27,841 nucleotides of DNA, from contig CAJWTF010000037.1 of assembly GCA_913046825.1 (NCBI GenBank), positions 1 through 27,841 on the forward strand. Reading direction: 5' to 3'. Positions 14,840-23,558 of this stretch are shown here, in pieces. The notes beneath the pieces were generated by a model. The model saw only the letters and a list, made by a program, of their open reading frames with translations, searched no databases and was not told where the DNA came from. The stretch's first letter is position 1. Every line of letters begins with the position of its first letter. This stretch comes from an uncultured Rickettsiales bacterium (GTDB taxonomy: Bacteria > Pseudomonadota > Alphaproteobacteria > UBA8366). A program made the translations under genes and the position numbers.

Positions 14840-15775
14840 TCAGTATCCTCGGTCAAGATCGGCGATGCCGTAAACTTGCTCGCCCCTGCGATATCGCTTG
14901 ATATTGGCGGCAATCGAATGCGCGCAGGACTGGGGCACGATTTCGCCGGCGATATGGGGCGTCATGATGACGTTGGGGTGGTCCCAATAAGGGTGGTCTG
15001 TTGGCAGGGGTTCTTCATTGAAAACATCGAGAAACGCGCCCGCGATGTGTCCGGATTTAAGGGCAACAAGCAGGTCTTCATCTACGACATGGCCACCTCG
15101 TCCAATATTCGTGATGTAGGCTCCTTGCGGTAGCGCCGCTAATATCCGCTTGTTGATAATACCTTTGGTCTCCGCCGTCAGGGGCAACACGCTGACGATC
15201 TGGTGGCATTGCGGCAACATCTCGAGCAGGCCGCTCTCGCCTGTATGGCAGGTGACGCCATTCAAGGATTTCTTGGTTCGGCTCCAGCCATGCACCTGAA
15301 AGCCAAGCGCTAAGAGTTTCCGGGCGACATCGGCACCAATGGCGCCGATACCAAGCACGCCGATATGGGTCTCCGGTGTGTACCGCGGCCACCGTCGCCC
15401 CCACACCTTATTCCGTTGGTCGGTGTGAAACTCAGGCATGTATCGATGAAATCCGAGGACTGCGTATGCGGCGAATTCTGACATCATGGTCGATAGCGTG
15501 TTGTCGATAATCCTGACGATGGGAACATCGGGTGGTCGTTGCGGGTCCTGAAGGACATGGTCGAAGCCCGCGGCCATCGAGAAAATAAGCTTAAGGTTCG
15601 GCAATTCAGCCAACATACCGGGCTTCGGCTGCCAACAGAGCGCGAATTCAATATCGTCGGCATTGCCCAATTCCGGGTAAAGACGGACGTCTATATCCTT
15701 GGGCAGGGCCTTCTGTAATTCCTCCGACCACAATTCGGCGGGATCTTGTTCGGAATAATAGAGCAGGGCTGACAA
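14840..15775 (-). CDS. ghrA: D-2-hydroxyacid dehydrogenase (glyoxylate/hydroxypyruvate reductase A-like)
   Basis: NAD(P)-dependent D-isomer 2-hydroxyacid dehydrogenase of about 311 residues. The Rossmann motif is GVLGIGAIGADVA near residue 138. The catalytic Arg is in TNIGRGGHVVDE, the Glu in DVFNEEPLP, and the His in MTPHIAGE, with the usual HPYWDHPNV before it. The short N-terminal domain and WRPxxG-like ALCWQPKPG match GhrA. I place the start at TTG 15775, nine bases after a strong GGAGG; an in-frame TTG at 15781 is too close to it, and no ATG fits. First gene of the minus-strand group continuing into the D-glutamate cyclase-like gene. Confidence 0.88.
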   Translation of the reverse strand: MSALLYYSEQDPAELWSEELQKALPKDIDVRLYPELGNADDIEFALCWQPKPGMLAELPNLKLIFSMAAGFDHVLQDPQRPPDVPIVRIIDNTLSTMMSEFAAYAVLGFHRYMPEFHTDQRNKVWGRRWPRYTPETHIGVLGIGAIGADVARKLLALGFQVHGWSRTKKSLNGVTCHTGESGLLEMLPQCHQIVSVLPLTAETKGIINKRILAALPQGAYITNIGRGGHVVDEDLLVALKSGHIAGAFLDVFNEEPLPTDHPYWDHPNVIMTPHIAGEIVPQSCAHSIAANIKRYRRGEQVYGIADLDRGY

Positions 15776-15915
15776 AACCAAAGACCTCCATCGTCTGATT
15801 TACTTATCAGCGAGGCTAGTCTATTTGCCCAGAGTTCCAAGCGGCGAAGAAGAATTCGGCCGCATTGACTACAGGCGCGGCGTGACAGCCCGCACAGCTG
15901 AGGCTAAAAGCCTTT

Positions 15916-16797
15916 ATGGCCATCGCTCCGGTTACCAATCCCTCGATATGGAAAGCAGCGCTTTGGATGATGGGGACACTTATGTCCTTCGTCTTCATGG
16001 CGATTGCAATTCGTGAATTGCATGCGGCGGGCATAAATACGTTCGAGATGCTCGCGATGCGGAGCATTATCGGCCTGACGATTGTCCTGCTTGTGGCCTG
16101 GAAGTTCGGATGGCATCTCATTCAAACCCAACAGCTGAAGCTGCAAATTGGCCGCAACATTGTTCATTTTGGCGGACAGTCGACATGGATGTATGGTCTT
16201 TCGCTGTTACCACTCGCGAAAGTCTTCGCCATCGAATTCACCATTCCGATCTGGGTTGCGATCCTGGCGGTTCTATTCTTGGGCGAACGAATGACTTTGG
16301 GCCGGCTGATCGCGATCAGCTTCGGTTTTGCCGGAATACTGCTTATTGCGCCGCCGGGGCCGGACATCCTGCATAGCGGCGCGTTTGTGGTTCTCGCGGC
16401 GGCGTTCTTCTTCGGTTCGGCGATTACCTGTACGAAAAAGCTCGTGACTACCGATGCGCCGCTCGCAGTGCTGTTCTTCATGTGCCTAGTGCAATTGCCC
16501 ATGGGTTTGATTCCAGCCTTGTTTGTCTGGGTTACGCCTCAGGGAATCGAGTGGATTTACCTGCTGATTGTCGGATTAACCGGATTGTCGGCGCATTATT
16601 GTGAGGCGCAAGCATTTCGTCATGCGGATGCGACGATTGTCATCCCCATACAATTCATGCGGCTTCCGTTGATCGCGGTTGTCGGTTTCTATCTTTACCA
16701 AGAAGCGCTCGAATGGACCGTGTTTGTGGGCGCGTTGCTGATCTTCGGCGGCAACTATTACAACATTCGCCAAGAGATGCGCCAGACGAAGAGTTAA
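15916..16797 (+). CDS. EamA-family (DMT superfamily) exporter
   Basis: A 293-residue integral membrane protein with about ten membrane segments arranged as two EamA repeats. The first repeat has RSIIGLTIVLLVAW near 54 and AKVFAIEFTIPIWVAILAVLFLGE, with the conserved acidic end of the fourth helix (LFLGERMT); the second ends with YLYQEALEWTVFVGALLIFGGNYYN. Such proteins export metabolites or amino acids; the substrate is not predictable. The start is uncertain: the ATG at 15916 has only a distant GAGG, and ATGs at 15949 and 15967 are in frame. It is divergent from the dehydrogenase gene across 140 bp. Confidence 0.87.
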   Translation: MAIAPVTNPSIWKAALWMMGTLMSFVFMAIAIRELHAAGINTFEMLAMRSIIGLTIVLLVAWKFGWHLIQTQQLKLQIGRNIVHFGGQSTWMYGLSLLPLAKVFAIEFTIPIWVAILAVLFLGERMTLGRLIAISFGFAGILLIAPPGPDILHSGAFVVLAAAFFFGSAITCTKKLVTTDAPLAVLFFMCLVQLPMGLIPALFVWVTPQGIEWIYLLIVGLTGLSAHYCEAQAFRHADATIVIPIQFMRLPLIAVVGFYLYQEALEWTVFVGALLIFGGNYYNIRQEMRQTKS

Positions 16798-16804
16798 TCG
16801 CCGT

Positions 16805-16841
16805 CAGGACGTTGACTCTCGTCCTGTCCAATAAGTATTTT
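16805..16841 (+). promoter_or_regulatory. Hairpin and overlapping promoter-like sequence before the receiver gene
   Basis: CAGGACG (16805-16811) and CGTCCTG (16820-16826) can form a 7-bp stem with an 8-base loop just after the exporter stop; there is no T-run directly after, so it is a weak terminator at best. Overlapping it, TTGACT (16812-16817) and TATTTT (16836-16841) are 18 bp apart, a promoter-like pair placing transcription start almost at the receiver ATG. Confidence 0.35.
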
Positions 16842-16846
16842 GAAAC

Positions 16847-17272
16847 ATGTCCGATCCACAGCTCCTCGAAGAATTCGAAAAGCTCCGTGTGCTCGTCGTT
16901 GACGACGAAGAGGAGATTCGTGAGCTAATCCAAGAGATATTGCGCGATCTCGGAATCGTGCGTGTGCACCTGGCAGAGAACGGCGAGATGGCTTGGCAGC
17001 GGTTGAGCCGGAGCGAACTCGACTATGATCTGGTGATCAGCGATTGGCTGATGCCAAGGATGGATGGGCTCGAGTTGTTGCAGAAAATGCGGCAATTCGG
17101 TTCGGAAACCTTGTTCATGATGCTCACGGTCAAAGTCACTGGTGAGGCTGTCGCGGCCGCGGTGGAAAGTGGCGTGACGCTTTATTTAGCCAAACCATTC
17201 ACATACGGCGATTTCTCGAAGAAAGTCTCGGCATTAGCCAAGCAAATCATCGACAGCAAGGCAGACGCCTGA
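16847..17272 (+). CDS. Stand-alone response regulator receiver protein (CheY-like)
   Basis: A 141-residue single receiver domain without an output domain. The phospho-acceptor is Asp66 in YDLVISDWLMPRMDG, the acidic pocket is Asp19-Asp20 in VLVVDDEEE, the switch Thr is Thr94 in MMLTVKV and the conserved Lys is Lys116 in YLAKPFT. It would take phosphate from a histidine kinase or Hpt protein and act by protein contact. No kinase is adjacent. A broken Hpt-receiver gene is 10 kb away, but a link is not evident. There is no Shine-Dalgarno sequence before the ATG. Stop codons of this gene and the next convergent gene are three bases apart. Confidence 0.92.
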   Translation: MSDPQLLEEFEKLRVLVVDDEEEIRELIQEILRDLGIVRVHLAENGEMAWQRLSRSELDYDLVISDWLMPRMDGLELLQKMRQFGSETLFMMLTVKVTGEAVAAAVESGVTLYLAKPFTYGDFSKKVSALAKQIIDSKADA

Positions 17273-17275
17273 CCC

Positions 17276-18220
17276 CTAAAGTATCAACGGGTCGTGCGCT
17301 AGTCGATCCACGAGGACGGAATAAGCTTCGTAGTTCGGTAAATTCTCTTGCGCTGATAGTACGGCCTGCAACTTTATAGTCTGAGTGATATCGCGCGCCT
17401 GGTCGTAGGCTTCCGTGGTCGCTGTTGCCGCTAACAGATCGGCGAAAATCTCCGGCGTTAAAATTTTATTCTCGGCGGAGAGGTCATAAACCACCCGGGG
17501 CTCCCGAATAGCGCGCGCTGTAATATCCAAAATGGCGTTGTGGAAAACGTTATCGTGCGCGGCTCTCGGAACCGCGCCATATCGAGTCAGATGATACAGG
17601 GCCGATGCCAATCGTGGTCGCTGTATCTGAATGTTACCAGGCAGGTAAACTGCCGTCTCGGCCCTTACACGCCAGGCATTGAGTGGCGGTGTGAACAACG
17701 ACTGCACGATGTCACGTGTGGGCTCTTTGGCCGACCGTCCGTGCCTTGCAAAGATGTTTAAAAATTCCCGGATTGTGGGGTGGTGCATGAAGGCAAGGTC
17801 TTTTGGAGTGGTCTCGATCTCTGCCCAGCCGGCAAATGCCTCAACGCATTCTTCAAGGTTTGGGAATGCTCTACCATTAAATTCAATAAAACCGAGGCGC
17901 GCGGTTATATCCGATTTCGGTATACCGCTTTCGGCCAAGAATGAATGCAAGTGCGGATGGTATCGGGTTGCCACGTCGCTGTTTTCAGGACCGCTGATCT
18001 GGATCAATAAACCATCCCGAATTTCAATATTCGCATGGGGCTGGTTCGATGCGTCACGGAACGAATAGATCTCTGAGGCGGCGAAACGATCAAGATCGTT
18101 GAGGCAATTTCGCATCAGAGCGGATTCGCGCAAATACTCAGCGATATTCGTCAGCAAGACGATCCGGCACCCGTCGGCAAAGGAGAATGTGGAATTTGGC
18201 GAGTCGTTGGGGATCTTCAC
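17276..18220 (-). CDS. Protein of unknown function, possibly PcfJ-related
   Basis: A 314-residue soluble protein I do not firmly recognise. Residues 30-75 (YLRESALMRNCLNDLDRF, then IYSFRDASNQPHANIEIRDG) resemble the PcfJ-like domain, in which a cysteine-containing MxNCL segment is followed by a beta-rich region on sharing or reading local sequence data; the domain's biochemical role is not known to me. The rest is mainly helical with no catalytic motif seen, signal peptide or membrane segment. The start is GTG 18220, with a perfect TAAGGAGG six or so bases upstream; an ATG at 18253 would put that ribosome site inside the gene. Convergent with the receiver gene. Confidence 0.7.
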   Translation of the reverse strand: MKIPNDSPNSTFSFADGCRIVLLTNIAEYLRESALMRNCLNDLDRFAASEIYSFRDASNQPHANIEIRDGLLIQISGPENSDVATRYHPHLHSFLAESGIPKSDITARLGFIEFNGRAFPNLEECVEAFAGWAEIETTPKDLAFMHHPTIREFLNIFARHGRSAKEPTRDIVQSLFTPPLNAWRVRAETAVYLPGNIQIQRPRLASALYHLTRYGAVPRAAHDNVFHNAILDITARAIREPRVVYDLSAENKILTPEIFADLLAATATTEAYDQARDITQTIKLQAVLSAQENLPNYEAYSVLVDRLAHDPLIL

Positions 18221-18354
18221 TTCTCGCCTCCTTACGCTTGAGCGGTTCCCCAAGAGGTCTAGAATGGATCATCATCGATATCAATCGATGAATTGTGCGT
18301 GTCCGTCTTATCTCTGTTAGACGCGTGATCGATCCAGTATCAAGGAAACATCCG

Positions 18355-20370
18355 ATGACGAATAATATCCAGCTCGATCTCCAACGTCGCCGCGCTTTCG
18401 CGGAGGGCGAGACTTTCGGGGATGTGGGTGCCTATGAACGGCTCGACGGGCAGGCTCATTTCACCGTTGACCCGATGGCTTCCGGACAGTTGGACGTCGT
18501 CGATCTGGATAAGGCTGCCCTCAATGGCGACGGTCTGGTAACGTTCTCCGCCGATATATCGATCATCAAGCCCGTCGAGATGGTAAACGCCAACGGTCGG
18601 CTATTTTTCGATTATGGCAATCGCGGAAATATGCGGGCGATCCAATTTTTCAACGATGCTCCGGCATCGAACGACCCGATTTCGACCGTTCATGCGGGTA
18701 ACGGCTATTTGATGAGGCGGGGCTATGTGGTGGCGAATTGCGCCTGGCAGGGCGACCTGTGGCCGGGTGACGGGCGAATGACGATGGATTTGCCCGTCGC
18801 GACCGAGAATGGAGCTTCGATTACCGGGTTGGTGCGCAGTGAGTTCATCGTGACAGTGCCAGGACAGGCATGCATGCCGCTGAGTGGCCGGGCGTCGACA
18901 CGCAGTCATCCAACAGTCTCCCTCGATACCAGTACGGCGCGCCTCACGCGGCGGCGCTATCCAGAAGATGAGCGAGAGGGTATTTCTGGCGACCGTTGGG
19001 CGTTTGCCCGAATTGAAGGCGGGGTAGGGCTCGACAATCAGGGCGCTGAGACGGCCATTGTGCCATCGGACGTTCATGTTCTGCTGCCGGAAGGTTTTGA
19101 GACCGGGTGGATTTACGAGATCGTCTATACCGGGAAGGACCCGCTGGTCATGGGATTAGGCCATGTCGCTGTGCGGGACTTTGTCAGTTTCTTGAAGAAT
19201 GATAGCGCCGATTCTACCGGACAGGTGAACCCGCTCGGCGATACCATAAAGAAAGCCTACGCCTGGGGCCGCTCCCAGACTGGGCGCTGCATTCGCGACA
19301 TGATCCACCAAGGTTTCAATGCAGATGTTGAAGGCCGGCGGGTCTTTGATGGAGTTCTGCCGCATGTCTCTGGCGGCGGCCTGATGTGGTTGAACCATCG
19401 CTTTGCCTGCGGTGTGAGCGCCGCCGGTCAGCAATATGAAGATCACGAGAATATGGCGGACCGTTTCCCGTTCTCTTATGCGGAGACGACGGATCACATA
19501 ACGGGCACGACGGATGCTATTTTAAAGCGTCCTGAGACCGATCCCTTGGTGCTCCACACCCAGACAGGGACCGAATATTGGCAACGTCACGGATCCTTGG
19601 TTCATACGGATACGGAAGGCAACGACTTGGAGCAGCCGGATACGGTGCGGGTCTTCCTGTGGTCAAGCTCTCAACATTTCGCCGATCCGAACCAGAAACA
19701 GCCGTCTCGCGGGATTTGTCAGAACAACAACAATATCGTGAAAACCTCGATGTTCTTCCGCGGCATGTTGAATGCGATGGATGCATGGGCGACCGACGGC
19801 ACACTGCCGCCGGAAAGCCGCATCCCACGCCGCGCTGACGGCACCTTGGTGACGGCGGAAGAATGGCACAAACAATTCCCAAATGTGCCCGGTCTCTCGA
19901 AACCGAGCGGTCCGAACGGCCTGCCGGCGTATGATTTCGGACCCGATGCCGCGAAAGGATTCTTGACGAAACAGCCACCGGATATCGGCAATGGGGCCTA
20001 TACCGTTTTGATACCTGCTGTCGACACGGACGGAAACGACATCGCGGGTGTGCGGGCGCCAATGGTGGAAGCACCGCTGGGTACCTACACCGGATGGAAC
20101 CTGCGCGCGCGCGGGCAGGGAGAGGGGTATATGCACGAATTCACTGGTAGCTATCTGCCGCTTCCCGAAACCGAATCCGTCCGACGCTCCACAGGTGATT
20201 CGCGCCGCTCTATTGTTGACCGTTACGGCGATACGGAGGGTTATGTCCGGGCCGTGGTATCAGCAGCCAAGCGTCTCGTAGAGGACGGATTAATGTTGGA
20301 AGAAGATGTCGAACGAATTTCAGCGGCGGCGGCGGACTGGGGCCGGCCTTTGCATGATGTAAGGCTCTGA
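18355..20370 (+). CDS. Large alpha/beta hydrolase-domain protein (PF20091-like)
   Basis: A 671-residue protein of the alpha/beta hydrolase domain family PF20091, recognised by its pattern rather than by search: an N-terminal FGDVGAYERLDGQAHFTVDP, then FFDYGNRGNM near residue 83, YTGKDPLVMGLGHVAVRDF near 258, and the nucleophile region YAWGRSQTGRCIRD with Ser307. These proteins often occur beside catabolic genes in alphaproteobacteria and their substrates are mostly unknown. No signal peptide is apparent. The ATG at 18355 has AAGGA eight bases upstream and is preferred to the GTG at 18295. The DHA2 exporter and amidase follow on the same strand. Confidence 0.82.
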   Translation: MTNNIQLDLQRRRAFAEGETFGDVGAYERLDGQAHFTVDPMASGQLDVVDLDKAALNGDGLVTFSADISIIKPVEMVNANGRLFFDYGNRGNMRAIQFFNDAPASNDPISTVHAGNGYLMRRGYVVANCAWQGDLWPGDGRMTMDLPVATENGASITGLVRSEFIVTVPGQACMPLSGRASTRSHPTVSLDTSTARLTRRRYPEDEREGISGDRWAFARIEGGVGLDNQGAETAIVPSDVHVLLPEGFETGWIYEIVYTGKDPLVMGLGHVAVRDFVSFLKNDSADSTGQVNPLGDTIKKAYAWGRSQTGRCIRDMIHQGFNADVEGRRVFDGVLPHVSGGGLMWLNHRFACGVSAAGQQYEDHENMADRFPFSYAETTDHITGTTDAILKRPETDPLVLHTQTGTEYWQRHGSLVHTDTEGNDLEQPDTVRVFLWSSSQHFADPNQKQPSRGICQNNNNIVKTSMFFRGMLNAMDAWATDGTLPPESRIPRRADGTLVTAEEWHKQFPNVPGLSKPSGPNGLPAYDFGPDAAKGFLTKQPPDIGNGAYTVLIPAVDTDGNDIAGVRAPMVEAPLGTYTGWNLRARGQGEGYMHEFTGSYLPLPETESVRRSTGDSRRSIVDRYGDTEGYVRAVVSAAKRLVEDGLMLEEDVERISAAAADWGRPLHDVRL

Positions 20371-20518
20371 TTGCCTGCGGCGATCCGCCGTCTGGGCTCT
20401 TGGGAGTTCCGGTTGAAATAACTAATGTTCACGGCAGAATGGCGCATCCCTATTGTTGCGCGTTTCAATCTGCTGATAAGTCCAATGAGTCGCCGTAGAA
20501 CGAAAGTCCTCACTGATC

Positions 20519-22075
20519 TTGGTTACGGAAAGCATAGACGATCTCTTCGCGCGGTACGGGCCAGCCTACCGTTGGTTGGCGACCGTCACCTGCATGGTTG
20601 GCGCCATGACAGTGGTGCTGTCAATGACGACGGTCAACGTCGCCTTTCCGGACATTATGGGGGCTTTCAGTATAGGCCGGGACAAGGCGCAGCTTTTGTC
20701 CTCCGGGTACTTCGCGGCGATGACCGCGGGGATGGTGACTGCCTCCTGGTTTATTTCCTTTATCGGCGAACGTCTCACCTATGCGGTGATGATGTTGGTT
20801 TTTATCGCTGGATCGATGATGAGCGGTGTCGCGGAAAGCGAACTTGCGTTGAACTTTGGGCGTTTGATGCAGGGCATGGCTGCGGGTGTTATCCAGCCGT
20901 TGACCATGGCCGTCACGTTCAAGGTATTCCCGCCGTCGCAGCGCGGTACGGCTATGGGTCTCTATTCCATGGGGATCGTGCTGGCGCCGGCAATTGGTCC
21001 GACCTTGGGTGGGATTGCCATTGAGCTGTTCGATTGGCGTTACGTATTTTTCCTGACTCTGCCGACGTCTGCTCTCGCGGTGGTACTTGGTTTCTTGTTC
21101 ATGCCGTCGAAGAAGTTCGACCGGAAAATTCCGGAGTTCGATTTCATCGGCTTTGTTTTGCTGTGTTCCGCTTTGTTTAATCTGATGCTGGCGTTGTCAG
21201 GTGGGCAACGGGAAGGGTGGAGTTCCGACTACATCACGATTCTATTCTGCGCTGGCGGCGCATCCGCGATTGCTTTCATAATCTGGGAACATTTCGCACC
21301 CAATCCCTTGATGAATATGCATGTGTTCCGATATTCGCGATTTTCCTCAGCGGCAGTCGTCGCCTTTTTCAGTGGCTGTATCTTTTTGACATCGACTTTC
21401 CTGATTCCAATTTTTGTGCAGGAAGTTCAGGGGTACACGCCTCTGCGGGCCGGCTATCTGCTGATGCCGGGTGGACTTTCCCTGTTGCTGTTCTTCCCAA
21501 TTGCCGGCCGCATTTCCGATCATTTGCCACCCCATATCATTATCGGTGCTGGCTTACTGTCCTATTGTGTGGCTTTCTCTCTCTTGAGCACTGCCGATGT
21601 GAACACGCCGTTTTGGACTTTTGTCTTCTGGACGCTTTTTATTCGCATGGGGCTTGCATGCACGTTGCCTGTCGTCAACGCGACGGCACTGAAGGCAGTG
21701 CCGGGCGAGATGGTCAATCAAGCGTCCGGCACGATCAATCTGATACGACAATTGGGTGCGGCTTTCGGCATGAACTGCGTGATAGCCTTCATGGAAACCC
21801 GCATACCGTTCCATGGCGATGCTTTTTCCGCGATGCAACCGAAAGCAAACTCAGCGAGCTCGGAAATGCTGGAAACCATGCGACGGCTATTGTCGGAAGC
21901 CGGCGTTGCTGCCTCGGACCGGGGTGCCGGCGCGTTGCATTATTTTGGCGAAATTTTATATGCCCAAGCGAGCACTCTTGGCTATCAGGATGCCTTTTTT
22001 ACACTCGGGTTGATCGCGCTCGCCGGTCTCGGCCCGGTTTGGATACTGGCCCGGTTCCGAGAGCCGCCGAGTTAA
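20519..22075 (+). CDS. MFS transporter, DHA2 (EmrB/QacA-like) family
   Basis: A 518-residue, 14-helix-type drug/H+ antiporter. Motif D1-like TVNVAFPDIMGAFSIGRDKAQ appears near residue 38, the motif A region is FISFIGERLTYAV, and motif C is GIVLAPAIGPTLGG near 153, typical of DHA2 exporters. The start is uncertain: TTG at 20519 (VTESIDDLFARYGPAYRW) gives the N-terminus expected from relatives but has a poor ribosome site; the next ATG at 20594 would cut into the first membrane helix. No EmrA-type adaptor or regulator lies next to it. The amidase starts 25 bp downstream. Confidence 0.88.
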   Translation: MVTESIDDLFARYGPAYRWLATVTCMVGAMTVVLSMTTVNVAFPDIMGAFSIGRDKAQLLSSGYFAAMTAGMVTASWFISFIGERLTYAVMMLVFIAGSMMSGVAESELALNFGRLMQGMAAGVIQPLTMAVTFKVFPPSQRGTAMGLYSMGIVLAPAIGPTLGGIAIELFDWRYVFFLTLPTSALAVVLGFLFMPSKKFDRKIPEFDFIGFVLLCSALFNLMLALSGGQREGWSSDYITILFCAGGASAIAFIIWEHFAPNPLMNMHVFRYSRFSSAAVVAFFSGCIFLTSTFLIPIFVQEVQGYTPLRAGYLLMPGGLSLLLFFPIAGRISDHLPPHIIIGAGLLSYCVAFSLLSTADVNTPFWTFVFWTLFIRMGLACTLPVVNATALKAVPGEMVNQASGTINLIRQLGAAFGMNCVIAFMETRIPFHGDAFSAMQPKANSASSEMLETMRRLLSEAGVAASDRGAGALHYFGEILYAQASTLGYQDAFFTLGLIALAGLGPVWILARFREPPS

Positions 22076-22100
22076 TAATGAAATTGATTACCGGAAAGGC

Positions 22101-23558
22101 ATGAAGGCGATGTTTGACCCATTTGAGAGTGCGACCTCTCTGGCGAGAAAAATACGAACTGGCGACCTTTCCGCGCGACAAGCAGTTGACGCCGCGATTG
22201 CAAGGGTTGAAGCGATTGATCCGTCGATCAACGCAGTGGTCGTGCGAGATTTCGAAGCGGCTCGTGAGGCGGCCGATGAAGCGGATCGAATCCGTGGGAA
22301 CGGCGAGTTCATGGGACCTCTTCATGGTGTGCCAATGACGATCAAGGAGGCGTTCGATATCGCCGGTTTGCCCACGACGTGGGGCGTTCCAAATTTTCGC
22401 AACAATGTGGCGACGCGTGATTCGCTCATAGCAGAAAAACTGAAAGCGGCAGGCGCTATTATCCTTGGTAAAACGAACGTACCGCCGATGTTAAGCGACT
22501 GGCAGACCTTCAATGATATTTATGGCACGACCAATAACCCGTGGGATGCGACACGCAGCCCAGGCGGCTCCTCCGGTGGTGCGGCGGCGGCTTTGGCGGT
22601 AGGTATGACGCCGCTCGAGGTCGGCAGTGATATTGGGGCGTCGATCCGCAGCCCGTCCCATTTCTGTGGCGTATACGGCCACAAACCGTCATTCGGCGTG
22701 GTGCCGACCGACGGGCACACCGTTCCTGGTTTGGATGTTGAACTCGATTTGCTGGTCGCCGGACCGATGGCGCGAACAGCGGCCGATTTGCGTTTGGGAA
22801 TGGAGCTATTAGCCGGGCCTAGCCGTGAAGAGTCGGCGGCCTGGAATTTGAAGCTGCCCATAGAGGAGCGCGATGAATTGAGCGATTTTCGGGTCGCCGT
22901 ATGTCTCGACGAAAGTGTTTGTCGTGTCGACGAACAGGTAAAAGCAGGGGTGCATCGCGTAGCCGATTATTGTGCGTCGCAAGGTGCCACGGTTTCACAC
23001 ACTGCCCGCCCCGAGTTCGACTTCGCGCACGCACAAGACCGGTATTTGACAATTCTGCGGGGTGCGACTGGTGCGCTTATGAATGAAGAAGAATTTGCGT
23101 CGGCGCGGGAAATCGCCGACAGGCTTGCAACGGATGATCAGAGTTACTGGGCCTATCTAAATCGTGCTGCGGTACAGGATCATCGTCATTTCTTTGCCGC
23201 CGAACAGGATCGCCGCCGAATTCGTGATGCCTGGGCCGTTTTCTTTCGGGATTGGGATATTTTTCTGTGCCCTATAGCGGCCAGCACTGCTATCCGGCAC
23301 GATCAAGATCGCCCCCGCCACGAGCGGACAATAGCCGTCAACGGACGCCAGGAAAGTTATAACGATCAATTGTTTTGGGCAGGGATGGCGACACTACCAT
23401 ACTTGCCCTCAACGGTCCTTCCGGCGGGCCCGGCGGACAATGGCCTGCCGGTTGGTGTGCAAGCCATTGGTCCCTACCTCCAGGATTTGCGCACGATACG
23501 TTTTGCCGAGCTATTGGAACATGGATTTTGCGGATTTTCGGCGCCACCAGGGTATTAG
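22101..23558 (+). CDS. Amidase (amidase signature family)
   Basis: A 485-residue amidase of the Ser-cisSer-Lys class. The catalytic Lys is Lys82 in PMTIKEAFDIAGLPT; the Gly/Ser signature is RSPGGSSGGAAAALAVG near 152-168 with Ser157/Ser158; the nucleophile is Ser181 in EVGSDIGASIRSP. The YGHKPSFG segment follows as expected. The substrate (aryl, acyl or indole amide) is unknown; it lacks GatB/GatC neighbours, so a GatA role is unlikely. The ATG at 22101 has GGAAAGG upstream. It begins 25 bp after the exporter and its stop overlaps the remnant permease gene on the other strand by four bases. Confidence 0.9.
   Translation: MKAMFDPFESATSLARKIRTGDLSARQAVDAAIARVEAIDPSINAVVVRDFEAAREAADEADRIRGNGEFMGPLHGVPMTIKEAFDIAGLPTTWGVPNFRNNVATRDSLIAEKLKAAGAIILGKTNVPPMLSDWQTFNDIYGTTNNPWDATRSPGGSSGGAAAALAVGMTPLEVGSDIGASIRSPSHFCGVYGHKPSFGVVPTDGHTVPGLDVELDLLVAGPMARTAADLRLGMELLAGPSREESAAWNLKLPIEERDELSDFRVAVCLDESVCRVDEQVKAGVHRVADYCASQGATVSHTARPEFDFAHAQDRYLTILRGATGALMNEEEFASAREIADRLATDDQSYWAYLNRAAVQDHRHFFAAEQDRRRIRDAWAVFFRDWDIFLCPIAASTAIRHDQDRPRHERTIAVNGRQESYNDQLFWAGMATLPYLPSTVLPAGPADNGLPVGVQAIGPYLQDLRTIRFAELLEHGFCGFSAPPGY

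Noticed and set aside
20378..20390. Short CGGCG-ATC-CGCCG inverted repeat after the large hydrolase gene as a terminator
   Set aside because: The loop is only three bases and no T-run follows; by chance alone such repeats are common at this GC content.
21217..22104. A 295-codon open frame inside the DHA2 exporter
   Set aside because: It is Cys/His/Arg-rich low-complexity translation of a membrane protein in the wrong frame; the exporter frame has conserved motifs throughout.
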